A stretch of 64,000 nucleotides of DNA. Origin: MED-G78 sp964546275. Its GTDB lineage: Bacteria; Pseudomonadota; Gammaproteobacteria; Magnimaribacterales; D2472. Made by a program: the position numbers and the translations under genes. A model generated the notes under the pieces. It had not been told where the DNA came from. It worked only from the letters and a program-made list of their open reading frames with translations, and did no database searches. The DNA is taken from positions 1 to 64,000 of the forward strand of contig CAZJJG010000002.1 in NCBI GenBank assembly GCA_964546275.1, in the 5' to 3' direction. This document shows, piece by piece, positions 55,505 through 63,536 of the stretch; position 1 is the stretch's first letter, and every line of letters starts with the position of its first letter.

Positions 55505-56239
55505 CTAGAGTACTTTATAGCCTTTATAGGAAGAAGCTGATTTGCATGTTGACTGAGAATTAAATGCCTCTTGAATAAGAATTGAATCCTCTTCTTCTAC
55601 CCAACCTTTATATAAAATTTCTTTGTCTAATTCTGATCCAAGATAATTCATCCAAATAAATTTATTAGATGACATATTTGCTTGTTGAAATTTTGCAAAG
55701 TAAGAAACGTCTTTTTTTCTAACTAAGTTTAAAAAAGAATCTACTTCAATTGAGAATGTTCCGTAATTAAAACCTTCATTAAATTCACAGTAAAGAATTT
55801 CTACTTCAAATGAATTTAACTGTTGAGATAAATCTTCTATAAAAATATCCATTGAAAAAAGTTCATCTTCCTTCAATTCACATACTGCTATCGATTCTAT
55901 ACCTTCTTTATTTAAAAGATCAGTTATTTTTGTAGAATTAAAATCATTTTTATTATCAGAATACAGAATAGAAAATATATTTATATTGTTCTTTTGATTA
56001 AAAAGAAACTCTAAACTAATTTCAGAAGAAAGGATTTTAGCTTTTGCTACTAGTCCAGGAATAAAAGCTTCCAAGCGGTTTAAAGATTTATCTTTTTCGA
56101 GTGTGCAATCATACCTAGCTTGCTTTGCTAAAAAGTTAGGTTTAATTAGCGAGCTAGATCTAATATCGTCAAAATTGGTGACGTCAGAGCAAGAAGCAAT
56201 ATTAAAAATGATAAAAAATGAAACTAGATATTTAATCAA
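55505..56239 (-). CDS. lipoprotein of unknown function
   Basis: A 244-aa protein whose N-terminus MIKYLVSFFIIFNIASCSDV carries a lipobox (IASC, Cys17). The mature part has scattered cysteines (51, 140, 170 and near 235) and acidic stretches. No family is recognised. Asp follows Cys17 after Ser, so inner- or outer-membrane sorting is unclear. It is divergent from the PhoD-like gene, 38 bp away. Confidence 0.65.
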   Translation of the reverse strand: MIKYLVSFFIIFNIASCSDVTNFDDIRSSSLIKPNFLAKQARYDCTLEKDKSLNRLEAFIPGLVAKAKILSSEISLEFLFNQKNNINIFSILYSDNKNDFNSTKITDLLNKEGIESIAVCELKEDELFSMDIFIEDLSQQLNSFEVEILYCEFNEGFNYGTFSIEVDSFLNLVRKKDVSYFAKFQQANMSSNKFIWMNYLGSELDKEILYKGWVEEEDSILIQEAFNSQSTCKSASSYKGYKVL

Positions 56240-56277
56240 ATGTATTTGTACAGATATTAAGATAAAATGATTTTACC

Positions 56278-57258
56278 ATGAAAAAAAATCACAATATCAC
56301 GATATTTTCTCTCTTATTTTTATTACCCATATCATTTATTTCAGCTGAAGAGTATAAATTTGGTTTAGGCTCATGCATTCATCAAGATGATCCTCAGCCG
56401 ATATGGAATTCTGTTAAAAAAGATGATATTAACAGTTTTATTTTTTTAGGTGACAACGTTTATGGTGACTCAGCATCGCTAAGATTAGACAAAATGGCTA
56501 AAGCATATGCAAAGCAGAAAAAAGTTTTTCCCTTATGGCTTAAAGAAAAAGAAGTTTTAGCAATATGGGATGATCATGATTATGGAAAAAATGATGGTGG
56601 CGGAGAATATCGTCTTAAAAAAGAGGCTCAAAAATTATTTGTAGATTTTTGGGATATTCCTAAAAACGATATCAGACAAACAAGGGAAGGAATTTATTTT
56701 AATCTTATTAAAAATGTTGATAACTTAAAAATTAATATTATTGGTCTTGATACTAGGTATTTTAGATCTGAGTTAAAAGGACCCAAAGGTAACTATATTG
56801 ATAATAAAGATTTAGATGCATCAATGTTAGGTGATGCTCAATGGAAGTGGTTATCAATGGTTATAAATACTGAATCTGATTTAGTTGTGCTGCTGACCTC
56901 AATCCAGCTTTTAGCAACTGAACATCAATATGAAAAATGGTCTAACTTTTCTCTAGAAAGAAATAAATTGATTAGCCTAATTCAAGCCTCAGGAAAACAA
57001 GTAATAGTAATATCTGGAGATAGGCATAGGGGCGGTATATATAAATATAAAAATATTTATGAGTTAACAGCTTCATCAATGAATAAGACTGCTAGTCCAG
57101 TTTTTGAAACAGATTCTCTATTAATTGGAGAAACGCACTTTGAAGAAAACTATGGAATTATGTCTATAAATACATCTGATAAGGTAATAAAGTTAATTTT
57201 AAAAGATAAAGATGGTGCTATTCTTGAATCTATTACTACCCCTATAAGCGGTCATTAA
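56278..57258 (+). CDS. PhoD-like alkaline phosphatase/phosphodiesterase
   Basis: A 326-aa exported protein with signal peptide ending SFISA. GLGSCIHQDDPQPIW near 29-43, FLGDNVYGD near 56-64, IWDDHDYGKNDGG near 98-110 and SGDRHRGG near 245-252 are the Fe3+/Ca2+-ligand motifs of PhoD. PhoD removes phosphate from mono- and diesters. It is compact relative to Bacillus PhoD (about 580 aa), resembling the marine short form. It overlaps the photolyase-like gene by one base. Confidence 0.87.
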   Translation: MKKNHNITIFSLLFLLPISFISAEEYKFGLGSCIHQDDPQPIWNSVKKDDINSFIFLGDNVYGDSASLRLDKMAKAYAKQKKVFPLWLKEKEVLAIWDDHDYGKNDGGGEYRLKKEAQKLFVDFWDIPKNDIRQTREGIYFNLIKNVDNLKINIIGLDTRYFRSELKGPKGNYIDNKDLDASMLGDAQWKWLSMVINTESDLVVLLTSIQLLATEHQYEKWSNFSLERNKLISLIQASGKQVIVISGDRHRGGIYKYKNIYELTASSMNKTASPVFETDSLLIGETHFEENYGIMSINTSDKVIKLILKDKDGAILESITTPISGH

Positions 57259-58754
57259 TGAGCTCACTTGGCATTATCTTTCCAGATCAGCTTTCAAAAA
57301 ATAATAAGGTATATGAATCGTTATCGAGTGAAGATGATTTGCTTATCTACGAGCCTGTTGAAGCGTTTTATAAGAATACATACCACAAGCAAAAGTTAGT
57401 ATTTTTATTAGCTTCATTAAGAAATCTCAAAGAAGTCCTTTCTCCTAAATTTAATATTATTCACGAAAAAATCAGCCCACAAAGAACAAAATTTTTAAAC
57501 TCATATTTAAATGAGTTATTTAAAAAGAATGATTATGACGAAATATTTGTTACTAAGCCTGGTGATTACCAAACCCTTTCTGAATTAATGTTTTTTGCGC
57601 AGAGCCGAGGAAAGGTTTTGCATATTTTGGAAGATACAAAATTTATTTCCGAATTAGATGACTTTAAAGATTGGGCTGATGGTAAAAAAAGTTTAGTACA
57701 AGAGTTTTATTATAGATGGCTAAGAAAAAAATATTCTATTTTGATGGATGATGGTAAACCTGTTTCAGGAAAATGGAATTTGGATAAAGAAAATAGAGCT
57801 AGTATTTCAAAATTAAAAGAAGCTCCACCGGAAAGACTAAAAAATCCTATAGATTCCATAACTTTTGACGTTATGGTAGAAATTGAGAAAATATTTCCTA
57901 AATCATACGGAGACTTGGAGAAATTTAATTGGGTAGTAACTCATAAAGATGCCTGGATAAATCTCCAAGATTTTTTAGATAGATATTTATTCAACTACGG
58001 GACATTTCAAGATGCAATTAATAAAGATGATCCTTTTGTATTTCATTCTCTCCTTTCACCTTATTTAAATATTGGATTGCTTGATCCTATGGATTGTATA
58101 AATGAATGTGAAAGAAGATTTCGCGATCCATCTAATGATATTCCGTTAAATTCAGTTGAAGGCTTTATTAGGCAGATTCTAGGCTGGCGAGAGTTCATAA
58201 GAGGAGTTTACTGGGAAAATATGCCTGAATATAAAGGTTTAAATTTTTGGAGTCACAAGGGTAAACTTAATTCAAATTGGTATGAGGGTAATACAGGTAT
58301 ACCCCCTTTGGATGACGCAATTCAAGAAACCTTAGACTATGGGTATACCCATCATATTAATAGATTGATGATTATTTCAAATATAATGAATCTATCTAGA
58401 GTAAGCCCGCACCATATGTATGATTGGTTTATGGAGATGTATGTAGATGCTCATGATTGGGTTATGGTTCCCAATGTATATGGCATGGGAACTTATGCTG
58501 ACGGTGGTATTTTTTCAACTAAACCTTATATTTGCGGTTCAAGTTACATGTTAAGAATGTCCAACTATAAAAAGGGAGATTGGTGTGATGTTGTTGATGG
58601 TTTATATTGGAAATTTATCGAGGACAATATTAGTTTTTTTAAAAAAAGTCCAAGGCTTGCTCTTATGCCAAGAGCATTAGAGAAACTAAACAAGGATCGA
58701 AAAAGGTTAATCTTTAGCGCAGCTGAAGAATTTATTAAAAGAAATACCTATTAG
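57258..58754 (+). CDS. DPRP photolyase/cryptochrome-related protein lacking FeS cysteines
   Basis: A 498-aa member of the deoxyribodipyrimidine photolyase-related family. An N-terminal Rossmann half (IIFPDQL at 6-12) is followed by a FAD-binding helical half with GYTHHINRLM at 362-371 and YADGGIFSTKPY at 413-424. FeS-type members such as PhrB use four cysteines. Here the CxxC region reads MSNYKKGDWC and the cysteine before the HH-x-RLM helix is replaced (PPLDDAIQ). Only Cys426 and Cys443 remain nearby. It probably repairs (6-4) or CPD photoproducts, though another photosensory role is possible. Confidence 0.85.
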   Translation: MSSLGIIFPDQLSKNNKVYESLSSEDDLLIYEPVEAFYKNTYHKQKLVFLLASLRNLKEVLSPKFNIIHEKISPQRTKFLNSYLNELFKKNDYDEIFVTKPGDYQTLSELMFFAQSRGKVLHILEDTKFISELDDFKDWADGKKSLVQEFYYRWLRKKYSILMDDGKPVSGKWNLDKENRASISKLKEAPPERLKNPIDSITFDVMVEIEKIFPKSYGDLEKFNWVVTHKDAWINLQDFLDRYLFNYGTFQDAINKDDPFVFHSLLSPYLNIGLLDPMDCINECERRFRDPSNDIPLNSVEGFIRQILGWREFIRGVYWENMPEYKGLNFWSHKGKLNSNWYEGNTGIPPLDDAIQETLDYGYTHHINRLMIISNIMNLSRVSPHHMYDWFMEMYVDAHDWVMVPNVYGMGTYADGGIFSTKPYICGSSYMLRMSNYKKGDWCDVVDGLYWKFIEDNISFFKKSPRLALMPRALEKLNKDRKRLIFSAAEEFIKRNTY

Positions 58755-59611
58755 TCAGAATAGTCTAGATCGGAGAGCATAAATGGAATGGCGGCCTCTG
58801 ACATTTGCTTGGTATCATGATTTACCCCTCTCACAAGCTGATACTTCCATCGAAAAGGTACCTGGAAATAATTTCCAACATTGATTAACGAATTAAAATA
58901 GTTTTTACCTCTCATCAGCCTATCAGAGCCCTGCTCCATAGAGCCTTTGGTCTTATTTAAACTCTTTGATAATGGATCATTGTCTTTACTGCCTAACAAG
59001 AGCAGAACCTCTCTAGACATAAGCCATTCCAACCTACCTGGCTCTAGTGGCATATTTTTAATTCCCCAAGGAAATGGCTTGGATTCAACAAAGGTATACC
59101 AGCCAGCGCTTCCTATAGCTGCTCTTTCTATAGCCTGATCTTCTCCATACATAAGATATCTATGAATAAACTGAGATCCTCCTGAAAACCCAAACATTAA
59201 ATATGTATCACTCTCTAAATTATATTTACTTTGAAAATATGTATAAAAAGATTTTATAGAACCTGTTAGCCATGTATTTTTATCTGTATTGATAACTCCT
59301 GAAGATGTCGACATTTCAAGCGTGTGATAAGAGCGAAAATTTCTTTTAATAAAATGTGGAGCTACCAAAATTATATTCTTATCTTTTGAGCTCTCTATCC
59401 ATTGCTCTAAGTAAAACTCTGCATTCCTGCTAGCGCCATGGATCACAAATAAGACCTTGGTATCTGAATTTATTTCTTTAGGAAGAACATACAACAGATC
59501 AACATCTGGTTTATTCCAGGCAGCATAAGTAACAATTTTAATGTCATTAGCAAAAATGTTGGAAGAAAGTATAAAAGCGGTAAAGAAGATGCTTCTAAAA
59601 TAATGATTCAT
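58751..59611 (-). CDS. secreted alpha/beta hydrolase
   Basis: A 286-aa exported protein, signal peptide ending SNIFA. VIHGASRNAEFYLEQW near 55-70 provides the oxyanion region, the nucleophile Ser is in FGFSGGSQF near 148, and His is in RGVNHDTKQM near 268. The SGGSQF-type elbow resembles esterases of the poly-hydroxyalkanoate/LpqC relatives. Substrate unknown. It is convergent with the photolyase-like gene (4-bp overlap). Confidence 0.75.
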   Translation of the reverse strand: MNHYFRSIFFTAFILSSNIFANDIKIVTYAAWNKPDVDLLYVLPKEINSDTKVLFVIHGASRNAEFYLEQWIESSKDKNIILVAPHFIKRNFRSYHTLEMSTSSGVINTDKNTWLTGSIKSFYTYFQSKYNLESDTYLMFGFSGGSQFIHRYLMYGEDQAIERAAIGSAGWYTFVESKPFPWGIKNMPLEPGRLEWLMSREVLLLLGSKDNDPLSKSLNKTKGSMEQGSDRLMRGKNYFNSLINVGNYFQVPFRWKYQLVRGVNHDTKQMSEAAIPFMLSDLDYSD

Positions 59612-59717
59612 AGATTTTTATCTTTTTTTTCAAAATAATATATATATGTTTAACATTCTATCAAGCTAATTATATTATTGGGTTAAAATACTCAAATAAT
59701 ATTGACCTTAACTATCT

Positions 59718-60842
59718 ATGCAGAAAGAAACTCTTGCAATGGCACAAAAAGATATCTCTAAAATTCATGAAAGCCCTTTTAAGCTTGTCTTTGTATCAAG
59801 CGGCGGCGGAACGAATGCAATATCTTCTATGCTTGAAGTTCCAGGAGCAAGTAATACAATCTTGGAATCTTATATTCCATATGCAAAAGAGTCCTTAAAT
59901 GCCTACTTAAACAAAAAACCTGATCATTATTGTAGTCTTGATACGAGTTTAAGTATGGCTGCACGAGCATTTCAAAAAGCTAAGAAATTAATGCCAGAAA
60001 CTGATCCTAAATATCTATTAGGCATCTCTGTAACTGCTAGTTTAGTTACAACCTATGAAAAGCTAGGGGAACATAAATTTTTTATAACTCTGCAGACAGA
60101 AAATTATAGTAAGACTGTAAGTTGTATTTTAGATAAAGGTATTCGTACTAGAGATGCAGAAGAAAATTTAGTTTCAGCATATATTTTTATGCTAATAGCT
60201 GAGGCCTGCAGTATAGATTTTAAAAAACCTGTTCATAAAGAATCTGTGGATATAAATATTGTAAATGCATCAAAATCTTGGATTAAGTTAATAAACAATG
60301 AAATTAATTTTGTAAGTAATCATAATAATTTTACGCCTGAGCTAATATTTCCAGGCTCATTTAATCCCTTGCATCAAGGTCATATTGAAATGAGAGAATT
60401 AGCTGAAAAAAGAACTGGCATGCAAGTAACGTTTGAAATATGTATTGAGAATGCAGAAAAGCCGCCTTTAACCTTTCATGAAATGAAGAGAACAATAGAT
60501 CAATTTTCAAACAATGACAGTTGGGTAATGACGAGGCATGGACGTTTTAGTGAAAAGGCAAAACTATTTCCTAATTCTGTATTTATTATTGGAGCTGATA
60601 CATTGGTTAGAATAATGGATGAAAAGTTTTATTTAAATCGAAGGGATCTTATTAGCCATATAGAAAGGTTTAATGATCATAATATTAACTTCCTCGTATT
60701 TGGTAGAAAGGTAAAAGATAGCTTTGTAACTCTTGATCAAGTAGACGTACCTAAGTCTATTAAATCTAGATTTACTGGAATAGATGAAACAGGATTTAGG
60801 CAAGACATCTCTTCTAGATCATTAAGATTAGAGAAAATTTAG
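59718..60842 (+). CDS. fusion of CinA/PncC-like and NMN-adenylyltransferase-like domains
   Basis: A 374-aa two-domain protein. Residues about 20-170 look like the CinA C-terminal (PncC) fold: FVSSGGGTNAISSMLEVPGAS resembles the S-x-TGG and VPGAS pattern, and LGISVTASLVT the later strand. Residues about 205-374 are a nucleotidyltransferase. GSFNPLHQGH at 213-222 is the HxGH signature, and ISSRSLR at 364-370 replaces ISSTxIR. PncC deamidates NMN and NadD-type enzymes adenylate NaMN, so one chain could carry two NAD-salvage steps. The PncC Ser-Thr residues are altered, so activity is uncertain. Confidence 0.75.
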   Translation: MQKETLAMAQKDISKIHESPFKLVFVSSGGGTNAISSMLEVPGASNTILESYIPYAKESLNAYLNKKPDHYCSLDTSLSMAARAFQKAKKLMPETDPKYLLGISVTASLVTTYEKLGEHKFFITLQTENYSKTVSCILDKGIRTRDAEENLVSAYIFMLIAEACSIDFKKPVHKESVDINIVNASKSWIKLINNEINFVSNHNNFTPELIFPGSFNPLHQGHIEMRELAEKRTGMQVTFEICIENAEKPPLTFHEMKRTIDQFSNNDSWVMTRHGRFSEKAKLFPNSVFIIGADTLVRIMDEKFYLNRRDLISHIERFNDHNINFLVFGRKVKDSFVTLDQVDVPKSIKSRFTGIDETGFRQDISSRSLRLEKI

Positions 60843-60844
60843 GC

Positions 60845-60870
60845 AAAAAAAAACAGAGCCAGGCTCTGTT
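60845..60870 (-). terminator. intrinsic terminator of the unknown RNA
   Basis: AACAGAGCC pairs with GGCTCTGTT around a one-base loop and is followed on the minus strand by about nine T. It ends a transcript coming from the promoter at 61072-61099. Confidence 0.85.
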
Positions 60871-60886
60871 CTTCAGTTCGAGTTCC

Positions 60887-60994
60887 TTAGGGGTCTAAAG
60901 TGAGATTCTCTCTAGCTCCTTGAATTCTTTCTCTGGAATTCTTGGTGGGTTTTTTAAGCTCTTTTTTATCGTCGACTCTTAAAAACGCTTTCAC
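60887..60994 (-). other. possible 35-aa basic peptide frame within the RNA
   Basis: From a GTG the frame reads KAFLRVDDKKELKKPTKNSR with further charged residues and ends NLTLDP. No good ribosome-binding site is spaced correctly. It may mean that the transcript is a small mRNA rather than an ncRNA. Confidence 0.22.
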
Positions 60995-61071
60995 CCTCAG
61001 GTCTCTTTCTATGTTCTCTCTCTAATTCTCGTCTGCAGTTGGTCTTTAGTCGGATGCGATAGGTAAAGTTA

Positions 61072-61099
61072 ATACTACACCGATTTTTTCTATTGTCAA
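61072..61099 (-). promoter_or_regulatory. strong sigma-70 promoter for the unknown RNA
   Basis: On the minus strand a perfect TTGACA (61094-61099) is followed after 16 bases by TAGTAT (61072-61077), with an alternative TATTAA at 18 bases. The TTGACA box is the best I found in the intergenic regions. Confidence 0.65.
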
Positions 61100-61203
61100 C
61101 ATCTTTTATAAAAAAGATTAAGTTATTTAAGATTTGTTAAAAAATGCTATTAATTAGATATAATTTATACACATATGTCATCATTTATGGCGTATAAAAA
61201 AAT

Positions 61204-62361
61204 ATGACTCATTCTTTTTTACCTAACACTTCTCCAATAAAAACCTATACAGATACTTCCAATGAATCTTTGATGAGATTGCAGGAAATTGCTACTCAGC
61301 TTCCTAAGCTACTTTTAACAGGTAAAGTTCAGTCAACTATTAAGGCGCTTGCTGATGAAGATCTTTCTGTTAATGAGCTATTTATTGAGAACCGAACACA
61401 AAATATTAAGCTAGCTATGGTCCATCTAAGTTTTATTGCTCATGCTTATATTTGGGGTGGACCTAAGCCAGAAGGATTACTTCCAACAGCTTTAGCAACT
61501 CCATGGGTTAAAGTTTCAAAAAATTTAGGTAGGCCACCTATTCTAAGTTACGCAAGTTATTGTTTAGATAATTGGTTCAAAATTAATGATGATGAAAAGA
61601 TTTCATTAGATAATGTTGGCCTAATAACAAACTTTCTAGGTGGAGTTGATGAGGATTGGTTTGTAACTATTCATGTCTGTATTGAAAATGCAGCATCTGA
61701 AGCAATATCCTCTGCTAAGGCACTATCAGAAATGACTGATAAAAATACTGAAGATGAGATACTTCTTCATCTTAAAGAAATTACAAAATCATTAGGAAAA
61801 GTAAATAAAATATTTTCTCGAATGCCGGAAAAATGTGACCCTTATATTTATTACCATAGAGTAAGACCTTTTATTTTTGGGACTAAAGATAATCCTGATT
61901 TAAAAGAAGGATTAATATATGAAAGTGAGTTTGATAATAAAGCTCAATTCTTTAGAGGTGAAACTGGCGCTCAAAGTAGCATCATGCCTTTCTTAGATGG
62001 AGCCCTAGGCGTCTATCACACGAAAGACAGTCTAAGACATTACCTTAATGAAATGCGTGATTATATGCCTCCTGAGCACAGAGCAATGATTGATGAAGTG
62101 GAAGCTAAATCTCAAGCTATTACACTAATAAATCAATCAAGAAAATTAGTAGATGAATACAATAATTGTCTTGAAGAAATTAGAGCATTTAGGGCATTGC
62201 ATTTGGAGTTTGCCGGAACTTATATCAATAAACAATCTCAGATAAAAAATCCATTTGGCAGAGGTGGTTCTACTATTACTGGAACAGGCGGAACACCATT
62301 TATGAAATACTTAAAAAAGCACAGAGATGAGACAGAGGATCAGAAAATTAATTCAGATTAG
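61204..62361 (+). CDS. indoleamine 2,3-dioxygenase-like heme protein
   Basis: A 385-aa protein with the IDO pattern: RPPILSYASYCLDNW at 110-124, FRGETGAQSSIMPFLDGALG at 250-269, the likely proximal heme ligand His333 in RALHLEF, and the substrate loop GTGGTPFMKYLKKHRDET at 360-377. IDO opens the tryptophan indole ring with O2 to give N-formylkynurenine. No kynurenine-pathway gene is adjacent in the window. TATAAT at 61159-61164 gives a leader of about 33 bases. Confidence 0.87.
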   Translation: MTHSFLPNTSPIKTYTDTSNESLMRLQEIATQLPKLLLTGKVQSTIKALADEDLSVNELFIENRTQNIKLAMVHLSFIAHAYIWGGPKPEGLLPTALATPWVKVSKNLGRPPILSYASYCLDNWFKINDDEKISLDNVGLITNFLGGVDEDWFVTIHVCIENAASEAISSAKALSEMTDKNTEDEILLHLKEITKSLGKVNKIFSRMPEKCDPYIYYHRVRPFIFGTKDNPDLKEGLIYESEFDNKAQFFRGETGAQSSIMPFLDGALGVYHTKDSLRHYLNEMRDYMPPEHRAMIDEVEAKSQAITLINQSRKLVDEYNNCLEEIRAFRALHLEFAGTYINKQSQIKNPFGRGGSTITGTGGTPFMKYLKKHRDETEDQKINSD

Positions 62362-62362
62362 T

Positions 62363-62557
62363 TTAATTGTGTGGAGGTAATTTAGCTTCAATAAACCACT
62401 CATGCACTCTCTTTACAGGATTAAATTTTTTCATTCTCATTTTTTTATTTTCGAGAATAAAGTTCCTAGTTTTGATAGCGGTATAGTGATACGTATGATG
62501 ATCTCTAGTTTCACCTTCAGGTATTAAATATACTTTTGTTTGTTTCTTGTCAGCCAT
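62363..62557 (-). CDS. rpmG: bL33-like ribosomal protein
   Basis: A 64-aa basic protein. The KKFNPVKRVHEWFIEAKL end matches the bL33 signature (K-K-F-D-P-x2-R-x-H), and HHTYHYTAIKTRNF matches the earlier T-x-K-x-R strand. It is somewhat longer than E. coli L33 (55 aa), with an extra PPHN tail. I use the ATG at 62557 rather than the TTG four codons earlier. No rpmB is next to it. No ribosome-binding site is seen. Confidence 0.68.
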   Translation of the reverse strand: MADKKQTKVYLIPEGETRDHHTYHYTAIKTRNFILENKKMRMKKFNPVKRVHEWFIEAKLPPHN

Positions 62558-62568
62558 AATTAGACGCA

Positions 62569-62574
62569 ATTATA
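62569..62574 (-). promoter_or_regulatory. -10 element TATAAT of the bL33-like gene
   Basis: A perfect TATAAT lies 11 bases before the ATG on the minus strand, so the transcript should begin about 4-5 bases upstream of the start. This again looks like a near-leaderless mRNA. Confidence 0.45.
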
Positions 62575-62615
62575 CACAAATAAGTGATAAATAATATTGA
62601 AAATATCTATTTAAA

Positions 62616-63536
62616 TTAATTATTTTTATTTATAAAATTAAAGTAATTTATATTGCCGTATAAACAAGTCAGCTCTCTAGTAATTACCCCAATCCTAATC
62701 TTTTCTAGAAGATCTTTATGAATAGAAGATTTATCTAAAAGGAACTCCTTTTTAAAGGAATCGTGATTTATAAGACTTTCTAGAGTTCTGCTTAAGCCGC
62801 CCGCTAGATAAATACCATTTCCAGGCATGTAAGCCAAAGCTAAGTCAGAAAGAACATGAGCCAAACTTTTTATAAACCCTGAAATTATTTCTTGAGCCGC
62901 GCATTCATTTTCATTAAATCTTTTAATAACCTCTTCTGCTGAAATATTATTTCCTGTTAATGCTGCATAGAGTTTTGATATACCAGTTCCAGAAAGAATA
63001 TCTTCAAGAGTTACAAAATTATTTATCTCGGAGATATTAAAATTCTTTATTAATCCATGAGTCCAGTTTGTTGTATTGCCTATTTCGGTAGCAAGAACAG
63101 AGCCATTATTGATAAAAGCAGCTCCTAATCCAGTTCCAGGTCCTAAAACTAAACTGTTTGAATTGAAAGATACTCCTTCTTTAATATATTTAATATTATC
63201 TTCAGCTGTTGTAGAAAGACTATAGCCAATTGACTCCCAGTCATTTAATAAATAGCATTCTTCTAATAAAAAATTTTCTTTTATTTGATCTGCATCTGCA
63301 GAAAAAGATCTATTAGTCATGGAGATAGTATTTAAGACTTTAGGCCCAGCTATAGAAAAAACAGCACTTTTGATATCTAAATTTGGGTGATTAATTAAGT
63401 CATTAATAATTGTGTCAAAGTTATCTAGGTTATCCAGCGACATTCGCTTAGAGTCATATATAGAAATATCTCCTAATTTTGAGTAGGCATATCTCATATT
63501 GGTGCCGCCGATATCTACTAATAGAACATCACTCAT
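62616..63536 (-). CDS. glk: glucokinase
   Basis: A 306-aa ROK/Glk-type sugar kinase. The ATP-phosphate loop VDIGGTNMRYA is at 7-17, SIAGPKV near 63, LLNDWES near 96-102 with catalytic Asp98 region, and GPGTGLGAAF near 132-141. The usual GEGGHVDFA segment is diverged to TEIGNTTNW. It phosphorylates glucose with ATP. It starts one base into the stop of the GH3 gene upstream, so glucose release and phosphorylation are coupled. Confidence 0.88.
   Translation of the reverse strand: MSDVLLVDIGGTNMRYAYSKLGDISIYDSKRMSLDNLDNFDTIINDLINHPNLDIKSAVFSIAGPKVLNTISMTNRSFSADADQIKENFLLEECYLLNDWESIGYSLSTTAEDNIKYIKEGVSFNSNSLVLGPGTGLGAAFINNGSVLATEIGNTTNWTHGLIKNFNISEINNFVTLEDILSGTGISKLYAALTGNNISAEEVIKRFNENECAAQEIISGFIKSLAHVLSDLALAYMPGNGIYLAGGLSRTLESLINHDSFKKEFLLDKSSIHKDLLEKIRIGVITRELTCLYGNINYFNFINKNN

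Larger units (their letters stand above)
60845..61066 (-). ncRNA. unidentified structured RNA, about 220 nt
   Basis: The 361-bp gap between two plus-strand genes holds this minus-strand unit. A strong promoter lies upstream and a terminator ends it. In between are at least three predicted hairpins: GAATTC paired with GAATTC (60922-60941), GTTTTTAAG paired with CTTAAAAAAC (about 60949-60986), and GAGA-GAA-TCTC (60902-60911). It is visibly GC-richer than the flanks and purine-rich with repeated AGAGA. I could not match it to 6S, tmRNA, RNase P or SRP RNA. Confidence 0.55.

Noticed and set aside
60845..61066. 6S RNA, tmRNA, RNase P or SRP RNA identity
   Set aside because: I found no matching conserved blocks (no tRNA-like end, no GAGGAAAGUCC, no long closing helix).
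61053..61109. 18-aa frame MLTIEKIGVVLTLPIASD overlapping the RNA promoter
   Set aside because: It spans the -35 and -10 elements and has no ribosome-binding site, so it is unlikely to be translated.
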